NCBI RefSeq assembly: GCF_014651015.1
Contig: NZ_BMWB01000012.1
Span: forward strand, 62,001 to 126,000
Reading direction: 5' to 3'
Source: Streptomyces xantholiticus
Lineage (GTDB): Bacteria; Actinomycetota; Actinomycetes; Streptomycetales; Streptomycetaceae
DNA length: 64,000 nt
In this document: piece after piece, positions 50,902-60,181 of the stretch
Layout of the letters: each line of letters opens with the position of its first letter
How positions within the stretch are numbered: the first letter of the stretch is position 1
Notes under the pieces: generated by a model
Told to the model about the DNA's origin: nothing
Database searches by the model: none
Seen by the model: only the letters and a program-made list of their open reading frames with translations
Program-made: the position numbers and the translations under genes

Positions 50902-53433
50902 TTACGAAACCTCGCCGCGGCGCGGATCGTGCGCGGGGGCGGCCCGACGCTTCTCCTTTCCGGCAACCCACAGCGCGATCTGCGTACGGGAGCGCATGCC
51001 CAGCTTGTCCCGCACCTTGTCGAGGTGGGTCGAGACGGTGCTCGCCGACAGATCCAGACGAGCGGCGATCTCACGGTTCGTCAGTCCCTCGGCGACCAGC
51101 GCCGCCACCGTCATCTCCCGCCCTGTGAGCAGGGACTGCCCGATGTCCGTACGGACGCCCGGCGTCGCTCCTTCGTCGTTGCCGCGCAAGGCGTAGGCGA
51201 TCAGCCGCTCCCAGCCCATCCCGCGTCCCTGAGTCACCGCGGCGTCCCGTCCCGCGCGGGTCAGCGCCGCCGCCGCTCGGGCCGTCGCCGCCTCGACCTG
51301 CCGTCGCCACTCGGCCTCCGGCTCGCTCTCCAGCCGCCTGCGCGCCTGCGCAGCAGCCGCGAACAACCGCAGGGACCGCCTCATCTGGCCCCGCCCAGCC
51401 GCCACGACGGCAAGCCCCTCCAGTGGATACAGCGCGTGGAAGCTCTCGCCGGGCACCGTGCGCACACCTTCGGCGAACAGGTGCTGAGCCGCTTCGGAAT
51501 CGCCCAGGGCGAGCCGGATCGCACCGGCGGTGTGCAGGGCCGCCGCCGACTGGGCCCAGGTGGACTGCCCCCGCAACAGCGGCAGGCATGAGGCCATCAG
51601 TTCGTCGCCCTCGGCCGCCTTGTCGATGTGCAGCAGCGCCCAGGCCAGATGGTGGCGGCACGACGCGGTGTCGCGGGGGCGGCCGAGTGTGACGACGATC
51701 TCCAGACACTCCGTGAAGTCGGCGACGGCCCGGGCGAACTCCCCGCCGCACACCAGGGCCGCGGCCCGGGCGTCCAGGGCGTTGGCGAGTGCGGTGCGGT
51801 TGTCGCGCCGCCGCTCGATCACCACCGCCTGCTCCGCGAAGTGCAGAGCGGCCGCAGGGTCCTGCTGCTGGCAGGCCGCGCGTGCGGCGAGCGCCAGTGC
51901 CGCACCGCCGTGCGCGCAGCCGTCGTCCTGCGCGAGTACCGCGGTCAGCAGGGCGCGGGCGGCCGTCAGCTGCTCCTGCTGGAAATGTACCCGTGCCAGC
52001 GCGAGGGCCAGCCCGAGGGGCGGCCTGCCGTCGCGGTCGGTGGCGTAGGCGACTGCCGCAGCAAGGTTCTCCCGTTCCCCCGCCGGCGCTCCGCCGATCT
52101 GGTCGGCGAAGAGCTGGCCGGCCGTGGGCTCCAGCAGACCGGTCAGCCAGTCCAGGGCGCGCTGCCAGATCCTGTGCAGTTCGCCGGAGTCGGCGAGCCG
52201 GTCGAGTGCGTAGGCCCGGATGGCGCTCAGCTGCCTGAATCTCGCAGTTCCTTCGGTCCCCGGCAGCCGCACGATCAAGGATTTGGCCTCCAGGGCGCAC
52301 AGTACGCGCAGCACATCCCGCGGTGACACCTCGCCGTCGGCGCAGACCGCGGCCGCGCCCACGGCGTCGAATCCGCCGACGAGGACGGCGAGACGGCGGA
52401 AGAGGGTCTGCTCCTCCGCGTCCAGTAATCGATGGCTCCAGTCGATTGCCGCGGCCAGTTCGCGGTGCCGGCGGGGCCCGGTCCTGCTGCCGTCCGTCAG
52501 GAGCGCGAGCTGGTCGTCCAGGCCGGCCAGGATGTCGCTCGGCGGAAGGGCTCCGGTGCGGCGGGCCGCCAGCTCGATGGCCAGCGGCATCCCGTCGAGA
52601 CGCCGGCAGATCTCCGCCACCGTACGGGCGTTGCCGACGTCCACCGCGAATCCGGGTACGGCGCCGGCGGCGCGCTCCACGAAGAGCTGTACGGCGTCGG
52701 CCTGCAGCACGGCCGCAGGGTCGTCCTTGGCGGCGAGCGGTGACAGGGACAGTTCGCCGACCCGGAAGACGACTTCGCCCGGAACCCGCAGCACCTCACG
52801 GCTGGTGGCGAGGATCCGCAGCCGGGGGCACCGGCTCAGCAGGGACGCGGCCAGCTGTGCGCAGGGCTCGGCCAGGTGCTCGCAGTTGTCCAGGATCAGC
52901 AGCATCGAGCGTTCGCCCAGGGTGTGGGCGAGCATCTCGACACCGCTGCGGCCGCCGCGTTCGCCCAGGCCGAGTGCGGTGGCGACGGCCCGGGGCAGCT
53001 GATTGCCGTCGTGCAACGAGTCCAGCTCGACGAACCGGGCCCGGCCTTCGGCGGCAGCGCGCACGCTCCGGGCGAATTCCAGCGCGAGGCGGGTCTTGCC
53101 GATCCCGCCGGGCCCGGTGAGAGTCAGCAGCCGCCCCGACTTCATCAGGGTGCGCAGCCGGGACAGTTCGCGGCGGCGGCCGACGAAGGAGTCGAGTGCA
53201 CGCGGCAGTTCCCGGCCGCCCACGTACGTAGCCGGTGTCGGGGCCCCGGCAGCGGCGGGCGGCTGCGGGCGGCCCGTGCCGTCCTGTGCCGAGCGGCGGC
53301 GGAAGGCCCGCTGTCGGCAGGCGGCGGAACAGTAGCGGGCCGGCCGGCCGCCCCGCCCCGGCTCACTTCCCTTACGCCTGTCCTTGCCGGGCAGTTCTTT
53401 CCCGCACTCCTCGCACCTTCGACTCGGACTCAT
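50902..53433 (-). CDS. Large ATPase/TPR LuxR-type regulator with N-terminal zinc-finger-like motif
   Basis: An 843-residue regulator. Residues about 7-46 contain CEECG and CSAACRQRAFRRR, a four-Cys zinc-ribbon-like motif; an NB-ARC/STAND ATPase follows (about 80-360) with Walker A GPGGIGKTRL, Walker B LLILDN and a GxP motif (GMPLAIELAARRTG); helical TPR-like repeats fill about 420-750; the C-terminus has a LuxR HTH (LLTGREMTVAALVAEGLTNREIA, about 770-830). It probably oligomerises upon binding an inducer and nucleotide. It lies upstream of the dioxygenase operon in the same direction with a 154-base gap and may activate it. Confidence 0.88.
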   Translation of the reverse strand: MSPSRRCEECGKELPGKDRRKGSEPGRGGRPARYCSAACRQRAFRRRSAQDGTGRPQPPAAAGAPTPATYVGGRELPRALDSFVGRRRELSRLRTLMKSGRLLTLTGPGGIGKTRLALEFARSVRAAAEGRARFVELDSLHDGNQLPRAVATALGLGERGGRSGVEMLAHTLGERSMLLILDNCEHLAEPCAQLAASLLSRCPRLRILATSREVLRVPGEVVFRVGELSLSPLAAKDDPAAVLQADAVQLFVERAAGAVPGFAVDVGNARTVAEICRRLDGMPLAIELAARRTGALPPSDILAGLDDQLALLTDGSRTGPRRHRELAAAIDWSHRLLDAEEQTLFRRLAVLVGGFDAVGAAAVCADGEVSPRDVLRVLCALEAKSLIVRLPGTEGTARFRQLSAIRAYALDRLADSGELHRIWQRALDWLTGLLEPTAGQLFADQIGGAPAGERENLAAAVAYATDRDGRPPLGLALALARVHFQQEQLTAARALLTAVLAQDDGCAHGGAALALAARAACQQQDPAAALHFAEQAVVIERRRDNRTALANALDARAAALVCGGEFARAVADFTECLEIVVTLGRPRDTASCRHHLAWALLHIDKAAEGDELMASCLPLLRGQSTWAQSAAALHTAGAIRLALGDSEAAQHLFAEGVRTVPGESFHALYPLEGLAVVAAGRGQMRRSLRLFAAAAQARRRLESEPEAEWRRQVEAATARAAAALTRAGRDAAVTQGRGMGWERLIAYALRGNDEGATPGVRTDIGQSLLTGREMTVAALVAEGLTNREIAARLDLSASTVSTHLDKVRDKLGMRSRTQIALWVAGKEKRRAAPAHDPRRGEVS

Positions 53434-53807
53434 CCGTCGAATCCTTGCCGACCGGCCGCCCCCGCCACCACCGTCTCAGGAGAAGGTGAGCAACGCCCCA
53501 CTGCGGCTGACCATGGGCTGAGCACCCGCTGTGCGCTCGATGTGGACGGCTGCATCTCCAGGGCCAGGCCGTGGGCGGTGAGGCGGTCACCGATCGCGAG
53601 GAGTCCGGCGGGGTGTCGCGGCGGGACGCCGGACGGATCAACAGAGCGAGGAGGCGACGGTGGCAGCGTTCTCGTCCCGGTCGGCGGCAGAGCTCTCGCC
53701 GTCCTCCAGGGAGATCATGGAGTGGTGGACGCCGTCGCCTTTCCGGCTGCAGTCGCGCGGCGAGGTTTGCCCTGCCGGCTCGGCGAAACTGCCCAGCAGC
53801 CGCGCGG
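53434..53807. other. Intergenic region between two regulator genes
   Basis: About 370 bases. Small open frames on the + strand (for example 53660-53842) lack motifs. Presumably contains the promoter for the LuxR-type gene. Confidence 0.4.
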
Positions 53808-54674
53808 TCAGGGGAGCGCGGGCGCGGTACGGCCGGCTGTGAGTCGAAGAAGGTCCAGTTTCCCCGCGTCGCTGCTTCCGGTCGCTGCCGTGTAGGTGAC
53901 CATGCGCAGGTCTGCGCCGGGGACGATGAGGACGTCGCAGTCGAGCCGGATGTCGCCGATCTGCGGATGCCGGATCGTCTTGCGGTCAGTCGTGTGCTGG
54001 GCGGCGGCCGTCTCCGTCGCCCATTGATGAGCGAAGGTGTCGGATACTCCCCGTAGTTCCTGCACGAGACGATCGAGCCGGGCGTCCTTGGGATAGCGGG
54101 ACGCCGCGTCCTTGAGGTCGGCGACGATCGACGCCGCGAACGCGTCCTCGCCGCGCTCGGACCGGATGGGAGGCATCGAGGCACGAGCTGCCCCGTTGCC
54201 GAAGAGTGCACGGGCGAGGTTCCGTTCGGCGGCGGGAAGGGCGGAGGGGTCGCCGTGCAGGGCGCTCCACGTGGTGTTCCACCACACCAGGGTCCAGTCG
54301 GCGGTGAACACCCCTATCGGGACGTTGCCCAGGCGGGCGGCGAGCCGTTGGATCCCAGGGGGCACATGCGTGCTGACCGTCCCGTCCTGGGGCGGCAGGA
54401 GTCCGGCGCTTCGATAGAGCTGGTCGCGCTCGGCGCGGGAGAGGTGAAGGGCTCGGGCGAGGGCGCCGACGACCTGGGCCGAGGGGTTCTTCGCGCGTCC
54501 CTGCTCCAGGCGCAGGACGTAGTCGACGGAGAGCCCGGCCAGCTGTGCGAGCTCTTCGCGGCGCAGTCCTGGGGCACGACGGCCGTCCGTCACGGTGAAG
54601 CCGGCGTCGGTCGGGGACAGGCGGTCGCGCCAGACGCGCAGGAGTGCGGCGAAGCCGTAGCGGGGGGAAGCCAT
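53808..54674 (-). CDS. XRE-family regulator with MmyB-like ligand domain
   Basis: A 288-residue protein. The N-terminal HTH (about 10-75) contains GLRREELAQLAGLSVDYVLRLEQG, and the C-terminal MmyB-like ligand-binding domain (about 100-275) shows the characteristic N-x-A-R-x-L-F (RNLARALFG) and HPxIGDIRLDCDVL blocks. This domain is PAS-like and binds fatty-acid-type ligands in some relatives. In Streptomyces such regulators are very often divergent from an SDR gene which they control; here that SDR (54822) is truncated. The ATG at 54674 follows GGGAG. Confidence 0.88.
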   Translation of the reverse strand: MASPRYGFAALLRVWRDRLSPTDAGFTVTDGRRAPGLRREELAQLAGLSVDYVLRLEQGRAKNPSAQVVGALARALHLSRAERDQLYRSAGLLPPQDGTVSTHVPPGIQRLAARLGNVPIGVFTADWTLVWWNTTWSALHGDPSALPAAERNLARALFGNGAARASMPPIRSERGEDAFAASIVADLKDAASRYPKDARLDRLVQELRGVSDTFAHQWATETAAAQHTTDRKTIRHPQIGDIRLDCDVLIVPGADLRMVTYTAATGSSDAGKLDLLRLTAGRTAPALP

Positions 54675-54821
54675 GGGTTCATTCTCCCGAGCGGCGCCGG
54701 ATGAGCCTGGGTACTGCCAGTCCTGGTGACGGGGACGGCACTGGTTGGCGTTGGCACGGGCAGCGAAGGTGTGGTTGCGCCCAAGTCGGGCGCCATCGGC
54801 TGACCGGTTGAGGAGTCCCCC

Positions 54822-55180
54822 ATGCAGCACACCATCGTGATGACGGGCGCGAGCCGCGGGATCGGTCGCGTTGCCGCGGAGCACATCCTGCGCCGGTCGC
54901 CGGACGTGCACCTCTTCGTCGTCGCCCGCGGATCCTCCGGCGCACGGTTGGCCGCGGAGCTCGGCGTGGGTGGGCACGCGGTCTCGCACGTCTCGGCGGA
55001 CCTCGGCTCGCTGGTGAGCGTCCGCTCGGCCGCCATCGAGATCCGCGACCGGCTCGACCGCGGTGAACTCCCGCCGCTGCGCGGCTTCGTGGGCAACGCG
55101 GGCATGCAGTACACCAACGCGCTCACCGAGGGACCCGACGGGTTCGAGTCCACCTTCGCCGTCAACGTGCTCTTGCAGCG
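54822..55180 (+). pseudogene. Truncated short-chain dehydrogenase/reductase
   Basis: The frame starts like an SDR (HTIVMTGASRGIGRVAAEHIL, about residues 3-23) and continues normally to FVGNAGMQYTN and GFESTFAVNVL (about residue 120). Then the family sequence stops: no catalytic YxxxK can be found in any frame of the following 250 bases. Instead there is high-bias sequence in two other frames that I could not identify, so the gene seems to be cut and joined to foreign DNA near 55180. It is divergent from the MmyB-type regulator, the usual partner arrangement. Confidence 0.6.
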
Positions 55181-55440
55181 TTGGCGGCGAGAGTGCCCGC
55201 CCGGGTCCCGGTGTCGATTCCGGCCGCCGTCCACGACCTGTTCGTCGAGGTGGGTCAACTCCATGACGTACGACGAGATGTCGACGCCCGGGCGGGAGAT
55301 CCTCCTGGACGCCGCCCGGTTCGCCGCGACACTGCGGGACTCCCTCCCGCCCCCGTGTATCGCAAAGGAGTGGGCCTTGTCGCCGGCCACGGCAGCGAGC
55401 CGGGTGCGGGGACCGCACGGTTGGAGTGTCGCCCAACGCG

Positions 55441-55953
55441 CTACAGCGGGACGTGGATGTCGAGGACGGGTCCCATGGCGCGAGGGGGCGGTGCGTCCAG
55501 ACTCTCCAGGACGTGGAGCATCGGTACGTTCTGCGCAGCGACCGCCGCGGTCAAGGTGTGGTGGCCCGCCCGGCGTGCCACTTCGGCCGCGTGTGCGGCC
55601 AGGGCGGTGCCCAGCCCCTTGGACTGCCAGGCGTCCTCGACCAGCACGGCGAGCTCGCCCACCCCTTGCTGGTCGGTGCGCATCACGTTGGTCATGGCGA
55701 TGATGTGGTCCATGCGCTGGGCCGGGGTGGTCACCAACGTGGTGCCGCGTCCCGGGTCGGACAGCAGTCGCCATCCGGCGGGAGAGAGTTGGGGTTTCCC
55801 TGCGTGGTAGCGCAGGGCTCGGCTGCCCGGTGAGCAGCGGCGGTGCAGTGCCTGGATCGGTTCGAGGTCGGCGGGTGTCACTTCGCGGGTGCGGGTGGCG
55901 GTGCCGTCGTTCAACATGATCGGGTGCGCGGTGTCTCGGCCGGCGTCGGGCAT
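55441..55953 (-). CDS. GNAT-family N-acetyltransferase
   Basis: A 170-residue acetyltransferase. The acetyl-CoA-binding region reads LAVLVEDAWQSKGLGTALAAHAAEVAR (about residues 99-125; the Q/R-x-x-G-x-G/A signature is QSKGLG). The substrate is unknown. The ATG at 55953 is supported by AGGAG 8 bases upstream; the frame is open further upstream, but without family sequence. Upstream lies a small inverted repeat (56068-56082). Confidence 0.82.
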   Translation of the reverse strand: MPDAGRDTAHPIMLNDGTATRTREVTPADLEPIQALHRRCSPGSRALRYHAGKPQLSPAGWRLLSDPGRGTTLVTTPAQRMDHIIAMTNVMRTDQQGVGELAVLVEDAWQSKGLGTALAAHAAEVARRAGHHTLTAAVAAQNVPMLHVLESLDAPPPRAMGPVLDIHVPL

Positions 55954-56508
55954 GCGATGGTCTCCTGACAATGGCATACGTGACGGGCGTGCGGGCGGAC
56001 TCCTCGGGGCGGATGTCCGCTTCGGCACACGAGCAGTCTTTTGCCACTCCCCGTCCGACTCAAGGCGGGTTTGCGCCAAACCGATTACGCTTAGCACTTG
56101 TTCGTCACTCAACGGAGTCGGCGTGGTTCAAGCCGGAGGATCGCGGCCGACCGTCATCGCTCGACCATGACAGCGCCCTCGCCGACCGTCCGGCGCCAGG
56201 GGCGCGGGGTCCCCGGCGGGCCGTGTGACCGGGGCGGCGTTTCCGACCGCACCGCAAACGCCTGACGGTCGGGCATGCCCGGGGCGAGCCGGGGAAGCTC
56301 GGGCACCTTCCGCACGCGTATCGCGCGGGCGCCGGACCGCGGCCGTCCGCCACCAGGCGCCGGACGCGTGTCGCGTCGACACCCTCGGCATGGTTCACGA
56401 GTACGGCCGGCGCGTCGTCACCCGCGCAGGAGGCACGTATGCCTGCCCGCAGAAAGGGACGCACCAGGTGTTTCACCCCGGGGCGGCAAGCGGTGCTAGA
56501 AATTGACC
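55954..56508. other. Intergenic region with a small inverted repeat
   Basis: About 555 bases between divergent genes. GGTTTG (56068-56073) and CAAACC (56077-56082) flank CGC as a perfect short palindrome in an A/T-richer stretch, about 115 bases before the acetyltransferase start, which may be a regulator site. No gene was recognised between 56113 and 56508. Confidence 0.4.
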
Positions 56509-59334
56509 ATGAAGGAAGAGGGTCTTTTCGGCCCAAAAGATCCAATGCGGCGAGCATCTGCACGTCCCTGGCCCGATCGAGACGGCCCGGCGGCCGCGCG
56601 TCGTGGGTGGAAGCCGGGGCTGCGTTCCCTGCTGAGCCTGCGCAGCGCCGCCGGGCAGGTGTTCGCTCTGCAGGTCGTGATCGTGTTGCTGCTGGCGGCG
56701 GCCGCGGTGACGGCCTTGGTTGTGCAGGCCAATCGTGGCAGTGAACGCGAGGCCGAGCGCCTGTCGCTGGCGGCGGCCGAGATGTTCGCCAACGCCCCGG
56801 GCACAGCTGAGGCGTTGAAGAGCCCGAATCCGACAGCCGTGCTGCAGCCGCGCGCCGAAGCGGCCTGGAAGAGGGCGGGCGTGGACTTCGTTCTCGTCAT
56901 GAACACGGATGGGATTCGCCTCACCTACCCCGACCCGGCGCAGATCGGGAAGAAGTTCGTCGGCACCATCGAACCGGCGCTGGAAGGCCGCACCGTCGTC
57001 GAGCGCGCAGGCGGCCCGCCGCTGCCCGCCGGTGTGGGAACTGCTGTTCAGGCAGTGGTCCCGGTGTTCGGGGCCGACGGTTCGGTCGTCGGTCTGGTGT
57101 CCGCCGGGATCACGGTGGAGAACGTGGGAGACCTGGTCGAACGGCAACTGCCGATCATCTTGGGCACCGGCGTGGCCGCGCTCGTCCTGTCCACCGCCGG
57201 CACCGCGCTGGTGTCCAGGCGGCTGCGGCGGCAGACGCATGGCCTGGGCCCGGCGGAGATGACGCGGATGTACGAGCACCACGACGCGGTTCTGCATGCG
57301 GTGCGTGAGGGCGTGCTGATCATCGACGCGGAGGGGCGGGTGCTGCTGGCCAACGACGAGGCGTGTCGGCTGCTGGACCTTCCGGCGGACGTGGAGTGGC
57401 GGCGCGTGGCGGACCTGGGGCTGGACTCGGAGACGGCGGCGCTGCTGGCATCGGGCGAGCCGGTCACGGATGCGGTGCGTCTGGTCGGGGACCGGCTGCT
57501 CGCGGTGAACAAGCGGCCCACGGCGCCCTACGGGGGACAGGCGGGCAGCGTGGTGACGCTGCGGGACACCACGGAGCTTGCGGCGGTCACCGGGCGGGCA
57601 CAGTCGGCGCGGGAGCGGCTGAAGCTGCTGTACGACGCGGGGGCGCGGATGGGTACCACGTTGGATGTGACCCGTACCGCAGAAGAACTGGCGGAAGTGT
57701 CCGTTCCGCAGTTCGCCGATGCCGTCACCGTCGAGCTGCTGGAGCCGGTCCTGCGTGGCGAGGAGCCACCAGAGGCGAGCACCGAGATGCGCCGCACCGC
57801 CTCCGTGGGCGTGGAAGGGGACCACTCCCTCCACCCGGTCGGTGAACTGGTCCGGTTCGCTCCCACGCATCCCGTCACGGCCGCGGTGATCAGCGGCCGA
57901 GCCGTACTGCAGGCCGATCTGAGCACCGCCGACGGCTGGCGGGCCCAGGACCCCGAGCATGCGCACCAAGTCCTGGACCAGGGATTCCACTCCCTTCTTG
58001 TGGTGCCGATGCGGGCGCGGGGGGTCCTCTTGGGAGTGGCGGACTTCCGGCGGGCAGGCGCGTCCGCACCATTTGAAGAGCAGGACAAGGAATTCGCCGA
58101 GGAACTGGCCGCCCGGGCAGCGGTCGCGATCGACAACGCCCGCCGCTACACCCGTGAACACACCATGGCCGTCACCCTGCAGCGCAGCCTCCTGCCCCGG
58201 GGCGTGCCCGAGCAGAACGCGCTGGACGTCGCCTACCGTTATCTGCCGGCCCAGGCCGGCGTGGGCGGCGACTGGTTCGACGTCATCCCCCTGTCCGGCG
58301 CCCGAGTGGCGCTGGTGGTCGGCGACGTCGTCGGCCACGGTCTGCACGCCGCGGCCACCATGGGCCGACTGCGCACCGCCGTGCACAACTTCTCCGCCCT
58401 GGACCTGCCTCCGGACGAACTTCTGAGTCACCTCGACGAGCTGGTCGCCCACATCGACGCCAACGAGAGCGCCGACGACATGCACGACCGGGACGGGATC
58501 ACCGGGGCCACCTGCTTGTACGCAATCTATGACCCCGTCTCCGGGCGGGTGGCCGCCGCCACCGCCGGCCACCTTGGTCCGGCGGTGGTCCACTCCGACG
58601 GAACCGTCGACTTCCCCCAGCTACCGGTCTCGCCTCCCTTGGGCCTGAGCGCCAGTTTCCCGTTCGAAAGTACTGAACTGGTCCTGCCCGAGGGCTCCCG
58701 CCTGGTCCTCTACACCGACGGGCTGGTCGAGGACCGCGGCAGGGACCTGGACACCGGCCTGGAAATCCTGCGAGACGCCCTGGCCGGGACCGGCCGCACT
58801 CCGGAGGACACCTGTGCCGCGGTGATCGAGGCCCTGGTGCCCGAAAGGCCCGGCGACGACATCGCGCTGCTGGTGGCTCGCACCCGTCGGCTCGACCCCG
58901 CGAAAGTCGCCCACTGGGAGGTGCCCCGCGACCCCTCAGCGGTAGCCCCGATCCGCGCCGCCTGCGCCCGCCGCCTGGCGGACTGGGGTCTGGAGGAGAT
59001 CGGTTTCGCCACCGAGCTCGTCCTCAGCGAACTGATCACCAACGCCATCCGCTACGGCGCCGAGCCCATCACCGTCCGGCTGCTGCACGACCGGACACTG
59101 ATCTGCGAGGTCTCCGACGCCAGCAGCACCTCACCCCATCCACGCCGCGCCGAGACCACCGACGAGGGCGGCCGCGGCCTGTTCCTCGTCGCTCAGTACT
59201 CCGAACGCTGGGGAACCCGCTACACCCCGGCCGGCAAAGTCATCTGGACCGAACAATCCCTCCACGGCACGCCGGAATCCGTCGGGCTCTCCGACGAGAC
59301 CCTCCTCGACCAATGGAGCGACGACGTCCTTTGA
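56509..59334 (+). CDS. Multi-domain sensor phosphatase (cache-PAS-GAF-PP2C-HATPase)
   Basis: A 941-residue membrane signalling protein: TM1 at about 51-72, an extracytoplasmic single-cache domain (about 75-215; FVLVMNTDGIRLTYPDPAQIGKKF as in DcuS/CitA sensors), TM2 at about 220-240, PAS (about 255-350; GVLIIDAEGRVLLAND), GAF (about 365-545), SpoIIE PP2C (about 565-790; GGDWFDVI, GDVVGHGL, TDGLVEDRG, GDDIALL) and a C-terminal HATPase_c kinase domain like anti-sigma factors (about 810-930; ELITNAIRYGA, GGRGLFLV). It can therefore combine phosphatase and anti-sigma kinase activity in one chain. The cache type suggests a dicarboxylate or citrate signal. No ribosome binding site is clear at 56509. 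Confidence 0.9.
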   Translation: MKEEGLFGPKDPMRRASARPWPDRDGPAAARRGWKPGLRSLLSLRSAAGQVFALQVVIVLLLAAAAVTALVVQANRGSEREAERLSLAAAEMFANAPGTAEALKSPNPTAVLQPRAEAAWKRAGVDFVLVMNTDGIRLTYPDPAQIGKKFVGTIEPALEGRTVVERAGGPPLPAGVGTAVQAVVPVFGADGSVVGLVSAGITVENVGDLVERQLPIILGTGVAALVLSTAGTALVSRRLRRQTHGLGPAEMTRMYEHHDAVLHAVREGVLIIDAEGRVLLANDEACRLLDLPADVEWRRVADLGLDSETAALLASGEPVTDAVRLVGDRLLAVNKRPTAPYGGQAGSVVTLRDTTELAAVTGRAQSARERLKLLYDAGARMGTTLDVTRTAEELAEVSVPQFADAVTVELLEPVLRGEEPPEASTEMRRTASVGVEGDHSLHPVGELVRFAPTHPVTAAVISGRAVLQADLSTADGWRAQDPEHAHQVLDQGFHSLLVVPMRARGVLLGVADFRRAGASAPFEEQDKEFAEELAARAAVAIDNARRYTREHTMAVTLQRSLLPRGVPEQNALDVAYRYLPAQAGVGGDWFDVIPLSGARVALVVGDVVGHGLHAAATMGRLRTAVHNFSALDLPPDELLSHLDELVAHIDANESADDMHDRDGITGATCLYAIYDPVSGRVAAATAGHLGPAVVHSDGTVDFPQLPVSPPLGLSASFPFESTELVLPEGSRLVLYTDGLVEDRGRDLDTGLEILRDALAGTGRTPEDTCAAVIEALVPERPGDDIALLVARTRRLDPAKVAHWEVPRDPSAVAPIRAACARRLADWGLEEIGFATELVLSELITNAIRYGAEPITVRLLHDRTLICEVSDASSTSPHPRRAETTDEGGRGLFLVAQYSERWGTRYTPAGKVIWTEQSLHGTPESVGLSDETLLDQWSDDVL

Positions 59335-59377
59335 CCAACAGGAGCGCCAGGGGGACGTCGTCGCGCTGACCGCGCTG

Positions 59378-60181
59378 TCACACCGCGGTGAGACCACCGT
59401 CCACCACCAGGTTCTGGCCGGTGATGTAGGAGGCACGATCGGAGAGCAGGAAGGTGACGGCCTCCGCCACTTCCCAAGCGGTGCCCTGACGGCCGAGCGG
59501 AATGCGGGCGAAGGAGGCCGCCCGGGAACTCCGGTTCGCCGATGCCTGGCGGCCCATCGGCGTGTCGATCAGGCCGGGGACGACCATATTGGCGCGGATG
59601 CCTCGTGCCGCTCCCTCCCTCGCCACATGGCGGGTCAGCCCGAAGAGACCGGCCTTGGAGCTGTCGTAGGCCGGCGAGCCGGTCGCGGCTCGCAGTCCGG
59701 CGACCGACCCGATGAAGACGACGGCGCCTTCATCGGCCATCGACGGAAGGCCGTGTTTGGCGGCGAGAAAAGGCGCACGCAGATTCAGGCCGAGGACCTC
59801 GTCCCATTGCTCGGGCGACGAGCCCGCCAGCCCGGAGCCGAGGCCCACCCCTACATTGACCACCAGTGCGTCCAGCCCGCCCAGCCCGCGGACCGCTTCG
59901 GCGACCATGGCGGCCGACTGCTCCGCGTCCGTGGCATCAGCGACCACGGGAACACCCAGGGCACCTTCGGCGGTGACCAGGCCGGCGGTCACGGCGGCTG
60001 CCGGGCCAAGGACGTCGGCGCAGGCCACGTCCGCGCCTTCGCGGGCGGCGAGAACGGCGATGGCCCGGCCGTTGCCGACGGGCGCCTGCGGGGAGTCGTC
60101 GGGACGCGTACCCGCGCCGACGACCAGCACTTTGCGGCCCGCGAGCATTCGGGCGGCGCGGTCCCGTTCCACCTCACTCAT
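59378..60181 (-). CDS. SDR oxidoreductase with extended nucleotide-binding loop
   Basis: A 267-residue SDR. The nucleotide-binding turn is enlarged, from VVGAG to VGNGRAIA with about ten inserted residues (about 20-42), as in a subgroup of SDRs; the NAG motif reads VNVG, and the catalytic motif is YDSSK (about 175-179). The C-terminus DGGLTAV is typical. It overlaps the preceding carboxymuconolactone decarboxylase gene by one base (TGATG), so both are made from one transcript. The pair resembles catabolic operons for cyclic or aromatic compounds. Confidence 0.87.
   Translation of the reverse strand: MSEVERDRAARMLAGRKVLVVGAGTRPDDSPQAPVGNGRAIAVLAAREGADVACADVLGPAAAVTAGLVTAEGALGVPVVADATDAEQSAAMVAEAVRGLGGLDALVVNVGVGLGSGLAGSSPEQWDEVLGLNLRAPFLAAKHGLPSMADEGAVVFIGSVAGLRAATGSPAYDSSKAGLFGLTRHVAREGAARGIRANMVVPGLIDTPMGRQASANRSSRAASFARIPLGRQGTAWEVAEAVTFLLSDRASYITGQNLVVDGGLTAV

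Noticed and set aside
56473..58593. A 706-codon open frame on the minus strand opposite the sensor phosphatase
   Set aside because: It is Arg/His/Gly-rich with no domain and exactly mirrors the strong codon bias of the plus-strand gene, which has clear PAS, GAF and PP2C motifs.
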